Of a stretch of 62,181 nucleotides of DNA, positions 1-8,560 are shown in pieces. The translations under genes were made by a program, and so were the position numbers. Where the stretch lies: assembly GCF_013041805.1 (NCBI RefSeq), contig NZ_JABDRI010000001.1, positions 1 to 62,181 of the forward strand, written 5' to 3'. The DNA is from Lutibacter sp. GTDB lineage: Bacteria > Bacteroidota > Bacteroidia > Flavobacteriales > Flavobacteriaceae. Under the pieces are notes generated by a model that did not search any database, was not told the origin of the DNA, and saw only the letters and a list, made by a program, of their open reading frames with translations. Positions within the stretch are counted from its first letter, which is position 1; each line of letters starts with the position of its first letter.

Positions 1-988
1 GAGCTGTTTTGGGATTTACGTTTTCATAATATTTCGAAAGATGTGCATAACTTGCAATTAATCCCCATAAATCGTTTTCTTGCAATCGAATTTCTAATGC
101 CTTTTCTAAATCAGGCAACACATTTTCTTTCTTTTTTGCTAACCATTTTGTGTAGGCTAAATTGTCAATAACCCGAGCTCTTGTTTTAAAATTAATAATG
201 GTATCTTTTAGTAAGCTATCTAAAATTTTTATTGAAGTATTATAATCCCCTAAATCTCTATAGGTATTGGCCATATTATTTTTAATTGCAATTTTATTTA
301 GTTTTAAAAATGTTAAATCTTTCGCTTTTTTATAAAATATTAATGCATCATCTAGCTGTCCTTGTTCCTTTGAAGAAATTGCCCAGTTATTATAAACACT
401 ACTCGAGGAATTAGGGCTTTTGTTGCTCAAATAGTTTAAAGCTAAAGAGCCTAAAAAATCACTTGCAATATAATCTCCAAAAGTACGCTCAATAACAGCC
501 ATTTCTAGGAAAATATTACCATTTGTAATACTGTCATTGTATTTTAAATATTCATTTTTAACCAAATTATAATAGTAATAAGCACTATCCTTTTGTTGGT
601 TCCTATTATAGTAATATGCTATTTTAGAATAATTTCGCCCAATAGATACTGAGTCATTATCTATTTTTGATTTTTGCAGTAATTCTTTTGAAATATAAAC
701 AGCACTGTCGTATTGTTTTAAATAACCATATAAGTAAATTTTATAAGTTTGAATTTGTTTAATTCGGGCATCAGAATTTTTATTTTCTATTTTTTGATAA
801 GCACTATTTGCATTCGTTAAACGAGTCTTAAAATCTAAGGTATCGTTTTTCATGGCTTGCATAAAAATACTAATAGAGTCCAACGTACTTGTATTTGAAA
901 ATTTTAGTTCTTCTTTTGAAGTACAAGATACTAATTGAAAGAAACTAAAAACAAGAAAAAAGAGGAATGGGAATTTTAACTTTTTCAT
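1..988 (-). CDS. TPR-repeat lipoprotein, 3' end outside window
   Basis: An open frame runs from an ATG at 988 to the left edge without a stop, so only the N-terminal ~329 residues are seen. The start has a lipoprotein signal peptide (MKKLKF, hydrophobic stretch, Cys22 in LVSC). Most of the rest is helical, with repeated aromatic/Ala patterns such as KIAYYY, AYYYYNLVKNEY, NNWAISSKEQGQLDDALIFYKKA and NMANTYRDLGDYNTSIKIL, typical of tetratricopeptide repeats. In Flavobacteriaceae such N-termini often belong to membrane histidine kinases or LuxR-type regulators whose effector domain is C-terminal. That part is missing here, so the function stays open. No homologue is named. The gene is separated from dinB (same strand) by about 85 bp. 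Confidence 0.75.
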   Translation of the reverse strand, partial: MKKLKFPFLFFLVFSFFQLVSCTSKEELKFSNTSTLDSISIFMQAMKNDTLDFKTRLTNANSAYQKIENKNSDARIKQIQTYKIYLYGYLKQYDSAVYISKELLQKSKIDNDSVSIGRNYSKIAYYYNRNQQKDSAYYYYNLVKNEYLKYNDSITNGNIFLEMAVIERTFGDYIASDFLGSLALNYLSNKSPNSSSSVYNNWAISSKEQGQLDDALIFYKKAKDLTFLKLNKIAIKNNMANTYRDLGDYNTSIKILDSLLKDTIINFKTRARVIDNLAYTKWLAKKKENVLPDLEKALEIRLQENDLWGLIASYAHLSKYYENVNPKTA

Positions 989-1074
989 TCCTCTAAAATA
1001 GTATAAAACTGTTAATTGATAAAAGAATTATTGTAATATAATTAAAATAAAAAGCAATATGCTTAAGTGATTTT

Positions 1075-2295
1075 TTATACGCTTCTATTTGCCAATAAAG
1101 GTGGTGGTTCTCCATTAAAAGGATTCCAACGGCTAATACTTTTTGCTCCCATACCAGAGGCTCTTATAACTGCTCTATCTCCATAACGTTCTCTCATTTT
1201 ATCCATAGCTTGATATAGATTTATAATTTTATCATTGTCTTCAAAAAGATTAATTTGATGACCGCCACTTACTAAATGACTAAATTTTACACCAATTAAG
1301 CGTACTAATAACCTACGCTGATACAAACTTTCGTATAACTGCATAACTACTGGTAAAATAGTATGATCTGAAGAACTATACGGTATTCGCATTTGTTTGG
1401 TATAGGTTTGAAAATCAGAATATCGAATTTTAAACGTCACACAAGCTGTTAGCTTATTGCCTCGCCTTAGCTGAAAGATTAAGTTTTCAGCCATGGCAAC
1501 TAGGATACTTTTTAGCTTGGTAATATCGGTAGTGTCTTTATTAAAAGTGCGCTCTGTGGAGATAGATTTACGTTCGTGGTATTTAATTACTGGTGTATTA
1601 TCAATTCCATTTGCCTTTTTCCAAATACTGGTTCCGTGTTTACCAAAAACTCTAGTCATCATATTCACGGGCATTTCCTGAACAGTTTGTATTTTTTTAA
1701 TTCCTAAATCACAAAGTGAATTATAGGTTTTTTCTCCAACCATTGGAATTTTACGGACCGAAAGCGGTGCCAAAAAAAACTTTTCTGTACCCATGTTAAT
1801 TTTTAATTCATTATTTGGTTTCGCTTCTCCAGTGGCAATTTTCGAAACTGTTTTATTAGTAGATAATCCAAATGAAATTGGCAAACCCGTTTCTCTAATT
1901 ATTTTAGTTCGTAATTCTGAAGCTAATTGGTTGCAACCAAAAAACTGATCCATTCCTGTTAAATCAATATAAAACTCATCGATGGAAGACTTTTCATATA
2001 AAGGCACACTATCATTAATCACATCTGTTACTAGTTTTGAATATTTGGTGTAAATTCCTGAATTTCCACGTAAAACAATGGCTTCTGGACATAATTGTTT
2101 TGCCATTCGCATTGGCATAGCAGAATGTACGCCGTATTTACGAGCTTCGTAACTACAACTCGCAACTACTCCTCTATCTGAAGTACCTCCAATTAATACG
2201 GGTTTATTATTCAACCTACTATCTATTAATCGCTCGCAAGACACAAAAAAAGTATCTAAATCCATATGTACTATAGAACGCTCTAAACTACTCAT
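1075..2295 (-). CDS. dinB: Y-family DNA polymerase (Pol IV / DinB type)
   Basis: A 406-residue translesion polymerase. The palm motifs are intact: MDLDTFF (Asp12) and SSIDEFYIDLTG (Asp106, Glu107) correspond to the metal-binding acidic residues of E. coli DinB, so the enzyme should be active. Fingers/thumb follow, then a little-finger domain at about residues 240-340. A QINLF motif at 347-351 looks like a beta-clamp binding peptide, with about 55 residues beyond it. The ATG (2293-2295) overlaps the TGA of the upstream dnaE-like gene (ATGA), so the two are translationally coupled. Pairing with a short DnaE and a LexA-like repressor points to damage-induced translesion synthesis, analogous to ImuB/DnaE2 cassettes, except that this Y-polymerase keeps its catalytic residues. 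Confidence 0.93.
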   Translation of the reverse strand: MSSLERSIVHMDLDTFFVSCERLIDSRLNNKPVLIGGTSDRGVVASCSYEARKYGVHSAMPMRMAKQLCPEAIVLRGNSGIYTKYSKLVTDVINDSVPLYEKSSIDEFYIDLTGMDQFFGCNQLASELRTKIIRETGLPISFGLSTNKTVSKIATGEAKPNNELKINMGTEKFFLAPLSVRKIPMVGEKTYNSLCDLGIKKIQTVQEMPVNMMTRVFGKHGTSIWKKANGIDNTPVIKYHERKSISTERTFNKDTTDITKLKSILVAMAENLIFQLRRGNKLTACVTFKIRYSDFQTYTKQMRIPYSSSDHTILPVVMQLYESLYQRRLLVRLIGVKFSHLVSGGHQINLFEDNDKIINLYQAMDKMRERYGDRAVIRASGMGAKSISRWNPFNGEPPPLLANRSV

Positions 2296-5261
2296 ACGCT
2301 TACTTTTTTTATGGTATCTACATATCTTGGGTCTTGAATAATTGCTAATTTTTCTAGTTGCTCAATTTCAATAGTTACACAATCAAATTCCTCTGTTACT
2401 TTACCTATTAACTTATACACGCCTCTTCCTTTTAATGGATATTTTTTAACTGACGGAGGAAAATGTACCGTATCAATATGCTTGCCTTTGGTATCTATAA
2501 AAGTTCCAAAATACATCATTTCACCTTTGGAAGTAATGGTTCGTTTTGCTGTTACATAATAACCGTAAACGGTGACTACTTTCCCTATGTAATTTGGTAA
2601 GTCATTGGCAAATAATTGTTGTTTTAACGGTTCTCTCAATAATTTAAACGGACTGTCTAATGTAAAACCAATATATTGCAATTCATCAAAAGCATCTTCT
2701 AATGTTGAGCTTGTTAATTGTGGTGTTTGGTAGGTTATTTTTTCAGACTTAAATAGTGTTGAAATCGTTTCTTCTAATACAACTTTGTGTACTTTCATAT
2801 GTGCTTCCCATAACAGTTCTCGCTTGTTTCTTTGTGTAAATTGAAAAGCATTTACCTTTATTAAAATGGCAATTTGCTCTAATGAAATAGCAACCCGATC
2901 TATAAAATCATCTAAATCTAAAAACAAGCCATTTTTAGTTCTTTCTGTAACTATTTTTTGAGCATTTTTTAACTCAAAAGAATGCAACATTATAAATCCT
3001 AAATAAATATTTTTCCCTTCAATATAATTTTGATATTGAGCTTTATTGATATGTGGAGGATGGATAATTGCCCCATTCATTCTGGCTTCGTGTACATAAT
3101 ATTCTGGTTGATAAAAACCACCGAAATTATTAAGCGTTGCAACCATATATTCTAACGGATAATAGGCTTTTAAGTATAAACTTTGATAACTTTCAACTGC
3201 ATACGATGCTGAATGGCCTTTTGCAAAAGCATAACCTGCAAAACTCTCAATTTGTCGCCATATTTCTGAAGTTAATTCTAACGAATGTCCTTTCTCATTA
3301 CAGTTATCAAAAAACTGTTTTTTAACTTTTAAAAATTCTTCCTTAGACCTAAATTTTCCGCTCATTCCACGTCGTAACATATCAGCTTCGCCTAAAGTTA
3401 ACCCACCAAAATAATGTGCTACTTTTATAACATCTTCTTGATAAACCATTACACCATAGGTTTCTGGCATAATTTCTAATAAAACAGGATGTGCGTCCTT
3501 TCTTCTTTCTGGCTTTCTATATCTTTTAATATACTCACGCATCATCCCCGATTTTGAAACTCCTGGTCGTATTACTGAACTTGCTGCAACCAAACCTAAA
3601 TAATTATCAACTTGTAGCTTTTTTAATAACATTCGCATTGCAGGTGATTCTACATAAAAACATCCTATTGCTTCTGCATTTCTTAGTAAATGCTTAATTT
3701 TTTCATCTTCTTTAAATCGTTTTATGTCATGAATATCGATAGGGAAATCTTTTGGATGGTTGTATTTTACAATGTCAACTGCCTCACGTATTTTTCCTAA
3801 ACCTCGCTGACTTAAAATATCAAACTTATATAAACCTATATTTTCTGCAACAACCATATCAAACATAGCTGTTGAAAAGCCTTTTGGAGGTAAATAGGTT
3901 GCTGTATAATAATGAATTGGTTTTTCTGAAATTAATATTCCTCCAGGATGTATGCCTAAATAATTTGGAAAACCTTTAATGTATTTACTATAAATCAATA
4001 CCAATTTTGATAAATGATCTAGTTGGTTATGATTAAAATTATTGGTTGTTAGCTTGTCTATTTCTTCTTTTGGCAACCCAAACACTTTTCCTAATTCCCG
4101 AACAGAAGCTCTGTATTTAAATGTGTTATAAACGGCAATTAATGACGTGTTTTTAAATGTTTTGAATATATAATTCATAATATCATCTCTATCCCGCCAC
4201 GAAAAATCCAAATCAAAGTCGGGCGGATTGGTACGATATAAATTAATAAACCGTTCAAAATATAAGTCCAATTCAATAGGGTCAACATCTGTTATTCGCA
4301 ACAAATAAGCAACAATACTATTTGCGCCACTTCCTCTTCCAACATAATAATACCCTTTACTTCGGGCATATTTTAAAATTTTCCAGTTGATTAAAAAATA
4401 CGAAACAAATTGTTTTTCTTTTATGATTGAAAGTTCTTTTTCTAATCGTGAAAAAACTCGCTTTCCAATTTTTTTATAGCGGTAATGCAACCCTTTGTAT
4501 GCTAATTTTTTAAGTAACTTAAAATCTAGCACTTCTGAATTGCTATATGTTTTCTGATTTTTAGGTGAGCTTCCTAAAAAATCAAATAAAATACTACAAC
4601 GCTTTAACAACGCTGTAGTATTCGTAATAATTTGAGGATATTCAGCATATATTTCTTGTAAAATATCTTCACATACCATTAAATCTGTTTCATTTCCTTG
4701 TTCTGAAATTGGCAATTTACTAAGCAAGGTATTGTTATCAATTGCACGTAATAAACGATGCGTATTAAACCCTTTTTTATGTTGAAATGACACTGTTTTT
4801 AATATCACTAATTTATCTTGTTGTAATCTCCATTTAGAAAATTTTAAATGATTTAAATCTGACGGTTTTATACCTATAAATTCGTTTTCTCTTAACTTAT
4901 CAATTGTAGTAGTGAATGGGTAAATAACATACGTATCCGGAAAATATATAGCCCTTTTTGGAATGCTATAGTTTTGAATATGCAAAAAATCTGATAAATA
5001 ATTATGGATACGTTCCAAGCCTTTGTTATTAATTGCAATCATAATAAACTGTTGTTGCACACCATTTCTAAAATCTACTCCAAGTACTGGTTTTATTGAG
5101 TTTTTAAGACATAATTGAACAAACTCTAAACTAGATGAAGTACTATTTATTTCTGTTAAACAAAGTGTAGTCACTTTGTTTTGCAACGCTATACCTATAA
5201 GTTCTTTAGGTGAAATAGTTCCATATCTAAGACTGTAGTATGTATGTGTATTTAAATACAT
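2292..5261 (-). CDS. dnaE2: DNA polymerase III alpha-like protein (short, DnaE2/error-prone type)
   Basis: A 989-residue C-family polymerase, shorter than replicative DnaE (about 1,150 or more). The N-terminal PHP-like domain begins LNTHTYYSLRYG, where the usual first metal-binding His of the HxHS motif is replaced by Asn, so PHP chemistry is probably lost. The polymerase core keeps VGRGSGANS (about 308-315), PPDFDLDF with Asp350 and Asp352 as catalytic metal ligands, and downstream fingers motifs. A helix-hairpin-helix region and a C-terminal OB-like segment (about 885-950) follow. It starts the leftward operon and overlaps dinB by 4 bp. The short length, degenerate PHP domain and Y-polymerase partner favour an accessory mutagenic role over replication; the dnaE2 symbol rests on that context. 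Confidence 0.85.
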   Translation of the reverse strand: MYLNTHTYYSLRYGTISPKELIGIALQNKVTTLCLTEINSTSSSLEFVQLCLKNSIKPVLGVDFRNGVQQQFIMIAINNKGLERIHNYLSDFLHIQNYSIPKRAIYFPDTYVIYPFTTTIDKLRENEFIGIKPSDLNHLKFSKWRLQQDKLVILKTVSFQHKKGFNTHRLLRAIDNNTLLSKLPISEQGNETDLMVCEDILQEIYAEYPQIITNTTALLKRCSILFDFLGSSPKNQKTYSNSEVLDFKLLKKLAYKGLHYRYKKIGKRVFSRLEKELSIIKEKQFVSYFLINWKILKYARSKGYYYVGRGSGANSIVAYLLRITDVDPIELDLYFERFINLYRTNPPDFDLDFSWRDRDDIMNYIFKTFKNTSLIAVYNTFKYRASVRELGKVFGLPKEEIDKLTTNNFNHNQLDHLSKLVLIYSKYIKGFPNYLGIHPGGILISEKPIHYYTATYLPPKGFSTAMFDMVVAENIGLYKFDILSQRGLGKIREAVDIVKYNHPKDFPIDIHDIKRFKEDEKIKHLLRNAEAIGCFYVESPAMRMLLKKLQVDNYLGLVAASSVIRPGVSKSGMMREYIKRYRKPERRKDAHPVLLEIMPETYGVMVYQEDVIKVAHYFGGLTLGEADMLRRGMSGKFRSKEEFLKVKKQFFDNCNEKGHSLELTSEIWRQIESFAGYAFAKGHSASYAVESYQSLYLKAYYPLEYMVATLNNFGGFYQPEYYVHEARMNGAIIHPPHINKAQYQNYIEGKNIYLGFIMLHSFELKNAQKIVTERTKNGLFLDLDDFIDRVAISLEQIAILIKVNAFQFTQRNKRELLWEAHMKVHKVVLEETISTLFKSEKITYQTPQLTSSTLEDAFDELQYIGFTLDSPFKLLREPLKQQLFANDLPNYIGKVVTVYGYYVTAKRTITSKGEMMYFGTFIDTKGKHIDTVHFPPSVKKYPLKGRGVYKLIGKVTEEFDCVTIEIEQLEKLAIIQDPRYVDTIKKVSV

Positions 5262-5295
5262 TTAATTAAAAAAATTAGGTATCTCATTTTATTTT

Positions 5296-5342
5296 GCTAA
5301 ATTAGCTCATTATTTTAGCAGTTGTTGCTCATTATTTTAGCA
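5296..5342. promoter_or_regulatory. Direct-repeat operator in the repressor/dnaE divergent promoter
   Basis: The 16-bp sequence GCTCATTATTTTAGCA occurs twice without mismatch, at 5305-5320 and 5327-5342, with a 22-bp period (about two helical turns). The second copy, preceded by T, reads TGCT-N9-AGCA, a dyad. A further related element, GCTAAATTAGC, lies at 5296-5306. The array ends 2 bp before the repressor ATG and fills the gap to the divergent dnaE-like gene, as expected for the binding site of the S24 repressor encoded next to it. The binding role is inferred from position and symmetry. Confidence 0.6.
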
Positions 5343-5344
5343 TT

Positions 5345-6118
5345 ATGAATTATTTACCAAATAACATTAAACAGATTAGAACTCTTAAAGGGTTAACTCA
5401 AGAACAGTTTGCAGAAGACTTAAAAGTATCTCGCTCAAGAATAAGCTCTTATGAAGAAAATAGAGCCATTCCTCCTATTGATTTTTTAATTGTTTTATCT
5501 GATTATTTTAAAATTCCTATTGATATTTTAGTTAAAAATGATTTATCTAAAACCAAAGACGCTTCGTTTATTGAGGTTGGAAATAAAAGAGTATTATTTC
5601 CTATTACAGTTGATGGCGCTAACGAAGATTTAATAGAAATTATTCCTGTTGAAGCTTCAGCAGGATATTTGAGAGGATATTCAGATCCTGAATATATTGA
5701 ACATCTAAACAAAATAAAATTACCATTTTTACCAACGGGTACTCATAGGGCGTTTCCTATTAAAGGAGATTCTATGCTTCCTGTAAAAAGTGGGTCTTAT
5801 ATTGTTGCTAGATTTGTAGAAGATGTAACTAATATAAAAGATGGTAAAACATATATTATACTTACTTTAAATGATGGTATTGTGTACAAAAGAGTTTTCA
5901 ATAAAATTGATGAACATAAAATGTTGCTATTGGTCTCTGATAATAAAAAATACGATCCCTATTATGTACCTATTGATGAAGTATTAGAACTATGGGAATT
6001 TACGTGTAGTATTAATACACAAGAATATGAGGAACACGAATTAAAAATTAGTAGTATTGCAACAATGCTAACACAATTAGGTGTTGAACTAAAAGAACTA
6101 GAAAAAACATATAAATAG
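5345..6118 (+). CDS. LexA/CI-like repressor (XRE HTH + S24 peptidase)
   Basis: 257 residues. An HTH_3 DNA-binding domain spans about 8-62 (LTQEQFAEDLKVSRSRISSY). The C-terminal S24/LexA-like autoprotease has the Ala106-Gly107 cleavage site in EASAGYL, the nucleophile Ser143 in KGDSMLP and the general-base Lys182 in VYKRV. This is the architecture of lambda-CI and of the LexA-like regulators many Bacteroidetes use. RecA-stimulated self-cleavage should release both divergent transcripts. About 40 residues follow the S24 fold and may be helical. The stop codon TAG shares its G with the GTG start of the next gene. Being divergent from the two polymerases suggests it is their local SOS-type repressor; whether it is also the global LexA cannot be told from here. 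Confidence 0.9.
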   Translation: MNYLPNNIKQIRTLKGLTQEQFAEDLKVSRSRISSYEENRAIPPIDFLIVLSDYFKIPIDILVKNDLSKTKDASFIEVGNKRVLFPITVDGANEDLIEIIPVEASAGYLRGYSDPEYIEHLNKIKLPFLPTGTHRAFPIKGDSMLPVKSGSYIVARFVEDVTNIKDGKTYIILTLNDGIVYKRVFNKIDEHKMLLLVSDNKKYDPYYVPIDEVLELWEFTCSINTQEYEEHELKISSIATMLTQLGVELKELEKTYK

Positions 6119-7518
6119 TGTACGCAATTGTTGATATAGAAACCACAGGCCATAGATCAAAAATTACTGAAATTTCAATTTTTATTTTTGATGGTGTTAA
6201 GGTGGTTAACGAATATACTACACTCGTAAATCCTGAGTGCCCTATTCCTCCATTTATAACCAATTTAACAGGAATTACCAACGCCATGGTAAGTAATGCA
6301 CCAAAGTTTTATGAAATTGCAAAAAAGGTAAATGAGATTACCAAAGACACCGTTTTTGTAGCGCACAGTGTTAATTTTGATTACACCATTATTCAAAAAG
6401 AATTTAAAGATTTAGGATTCGATTTTAAACGAAAAAAATTGTGTACGGTTCGGTTATCTCGTAAATTAATTCCCGGACTAAAATCATACAGTCTTGGTGC
6501 TTTATGTTCCTCTCAAAACATTGTAATAAAAGATAGACATAGAGCAAAAGGTGATGCAGAAGCCACAACTATTTTATTTGAAAAACTACTAAAATTAGAT
6601 GCTAACCAAGTTGTTTTTAATTCTTTTTTAAGTCCACGCTCTAGGCAAGCAACCTTACCTCCTCAACTACCTAAAAATATTGTAGATAACCTTTCAGAAA
6701 AAACAGGCATTTATTATTTTAAGAATAGTACTAACGAAATTATTTATGTTGGAAAAGCAAATAACATTAAACAACGTGTTTTAAGTCATTTTTATGATAA
6801 ATCGAAAAAGGAAATTAAAATGTCTCTTGAAATAAGTAATGTCACTTTTGTTGAAACTGGGAGTGAACTAGTAGCGTTATTAATGGAATCGTCTGAAATT
6901 AAAAAGATATTACCCAAATACAATAGAGCTCAAAGAAGAACACATGAAAGTATTGGTTTATTCAGCTATGAGGATAGAGATGGAATTATTCATTTAGCAT
7001 ACAACCGCTTAAAATTAATTTCACAACCTTTAATGAAATTCTATAATGAAACTGAATGCCGTTTATTTCTAGAAAAATTATGTGAACAATTTGAATTATG
7101 CCCTAAATATTGCCACTTACAATCAAACGTAAGCGCGTGTTTTCACTATCAAATTAAACAATGTAGAGGCATTTGTAGAAATGAAGAAAGCATTATAAGC
7201 TACAATAACAGATCTAAACAAGCTATTCAATCTATTCAATTTAGTACTCAAAATTTTATAGTTAAAGAAACAGGAAGAAACAACAAAGAACACTCTTTTG
7301 TTTTAATTCTTAATGGAATATATAAAGGTTTTGGGTATATAAATAAAAGAAAAAATTTAACTACAACTGATTATTTAGAATCAATACTACCTCAAAAAGA
7401 TAATAATGATGTGAAACGTATTTTAAATTCATACCTAAAAAATAATAAGGAAACTGTTGAAGTAATTGATAATTACATACCCGAATTAAATTCTTTTGAA
7501 TTATTTACTCGTTCATAA
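6118..7518 (+). CDS. DnaQ-type exonuclease fused to UvrC-N-like GIY-YIG nuclease
   Basis: 466 residues, GTG start overlapping the repressor stop (TAGTG), so it is co-translated with it. Residues 1-160 are a DEDD 3'-5' exonuclease with DIETTG (Asp6, Glu8), HSVNFDYT (83-90) and HRAKGDA (His141, Asp146). Residues about 196-275 are a GIY-YIG domain: GIYYF, then YVGKANNIKQR (210-220). A Cys-rich segment, ACFHYQIKQCRGIC, matches the UvrC N-terminal half. No UvrC C-terminal EndoV/RNase H or (HhH)2 part is present. The protein therefore resembles a proofreading exonuclease joined to a Cho-like incision nuclease. Its place behind the repressor and opposite two polymerases suggests a part in damage processing or in proofreading for the DnaE-like enzyme; this is inference. 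Confidence 0.85.
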   Translation: MYAIVDIETTGHRSKITEISIFIFDGVKVVNEYTTLVNPECPIPPFITNLTGITNAMVSNAPKFYEIAKKVNEITKDTVFVAHSVNFDYTIIQKEFKDLGFDFKRKKLCTVRLSRKLIPGLKSYSLGALCSSQNIVIKDRHRAKGDAEATTILFEKLLKLDANQVVFNSFLSPRSRQATLPPQLPKNIVDNLSEKTGIYYFKNSTNEIIYVGKANNIKQRVLSHFYDKSKKEIKMSLEISNVTFVETGSELVALLMESSEIKKILPKYNRAQRRTHESIGLFSYEDRDGIIHLAYNRLKLISQPLMKFYNETECRLFLEKLCEQFELCPKYCHLQSNVSACFHYQIKQCRGICRNEESIISYNNRSKQAIQSIQFSTQNFIVKETGRNNKEHSFVLILNGIYKGFGYINKRKNLTTTDYLESILPQKDNNDVKRILNSYLKNNKETVEVIDNYIPELNSFELFTRS

Positions 7519-7605
7519 TAAGCTAAAAAATCTAAAGTTCTTTCAAATACAACAAAACGAAGTATAAACTCATTTTATTTGAGACTAACGAAACACTTTA
7601 TTTTT

Positions 7606-8499
7606 TTATCCGTTTTTCTGATAAACTCTAAGCCAATCAACATACATATACTGAGGAAATTTACTAGTTGAATCAGGATAACCAGCCCACGTACCTCCAA
7701 CAGCAACATTCAAAAGAATAAAGAATTCTTTATGAAATTCAGACATTTCATCATCTTTTATTGACATTGATGCAAATTCTACTCCATCAACAAACCATGA
7801 AACCTTATTTTCGTCCCATTCCAATTCAAATACATGAAATGCATCAGCAAATTTACCTTGATTTAATTTGAAGGAAGCCGCACCCATACTTGCATGTGAA
7901 TTTGATTTATCAGCATAGTGAATATTAGCCTCTATAACTGAATCATTTTTTGAACCATATAATTCGAAAATATCGATTTCACCAGATTGTGGCCAAGGTG
8001 TATCACCTCCATTTTCATTTATATTAGTTCCTAACATCCAAAAAGCTGGCCAAATTCCTGTGCCAAAAGGAAGCTTAGCCCTCGCTACAATCTTACCATA
8101 TTTCCAAGATTGTTTATTGGCGGTATGTAATCTAGCCGATGAATAATTACCCATTCCATGTTCATCACTCTCGTGAATCGCTTTTATGGTAAGACATCCA
8201 TTTTCGATATAGGCATTTTTACTACTATTTGTGTAACGTTGCCACTCACCATTGAAATGCCCTGCTTCTAATACTTGAAAATTCCAATTATTTTTATCAA
8301 TAGAATCGGTTTCAAACTCATCTGACCACGCTAACTTCCAATCATTACCAGGCTCAAAAATAAATTCCTTTTTATTTATAGTGGGCTTCATAACTTTTTC
8401 TTGATCAATTTTATTCTTGTTATTTTCTTTATAAGCACAAGAAAATAAGGTGATTGAAATTAATGTGATACTTATAAAACCGAATACTATTTTTTTCAT
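7606..8499 (-). CDS. GH16 beta-1,3-glucanase lipoprotein (laminarinase-like)
   Basis: 297 residues with a lipoprotein signal peptide (Cys21, LFSCAYK). A single GH16 jelly-roll domain fills residues about 50-297: WSDEFE, WPAFWMLGTN (150-159) and the active-site GEIDIFE with nucleophile Glu174, Asp176 and acid/base Glu179. GH16 enzymes with this pattern are endo-beta-1,3(4)-glucanases, consistent with a laminarin PUL. The residues after Cys21 (AYKENN) lack the acidic surface-export signal, so a periplasmic location is more likely than the cell surface, unlike the second GH16 at 26195-27256. It is the last gene of the locus, convergent with the repressor operon. The gap to that operon (7519-7605) shows no clear hairpin. 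Confidence 0.92.
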   Translation of the reverse strand: MKKIVFGFISITLISITLFSCAYKENNKNKIDQEKVMKPTINKKEFIFEPGNDWKLAWSDEFETDSIDKNNWNFQVLEAGHFNGEWQRYTNSSKNAYIENGCLTIKAIHESDEHGMGNYSSARLHTANKQSWKYGKIVARAKLPFGTGIWPAFWMLGTNINENGGDTPWPQSGEIDIFELYGSKNDSVIEANIHYADKSNSHASMGAASFKLNQGKFADAFHVFELEWDENKVSWFVDGVEFASMSIKDDEMSEFHKEFFILLNVAVGGTWAGYPDSTSKFPQYMYVDWLRVYQKNG

Positions 8500-8560
8500 G
8501 TGTTTAAATTTATTTGTAATTAATTTATATTCAATTGATGCACTATTTAAGAACCTTAAA

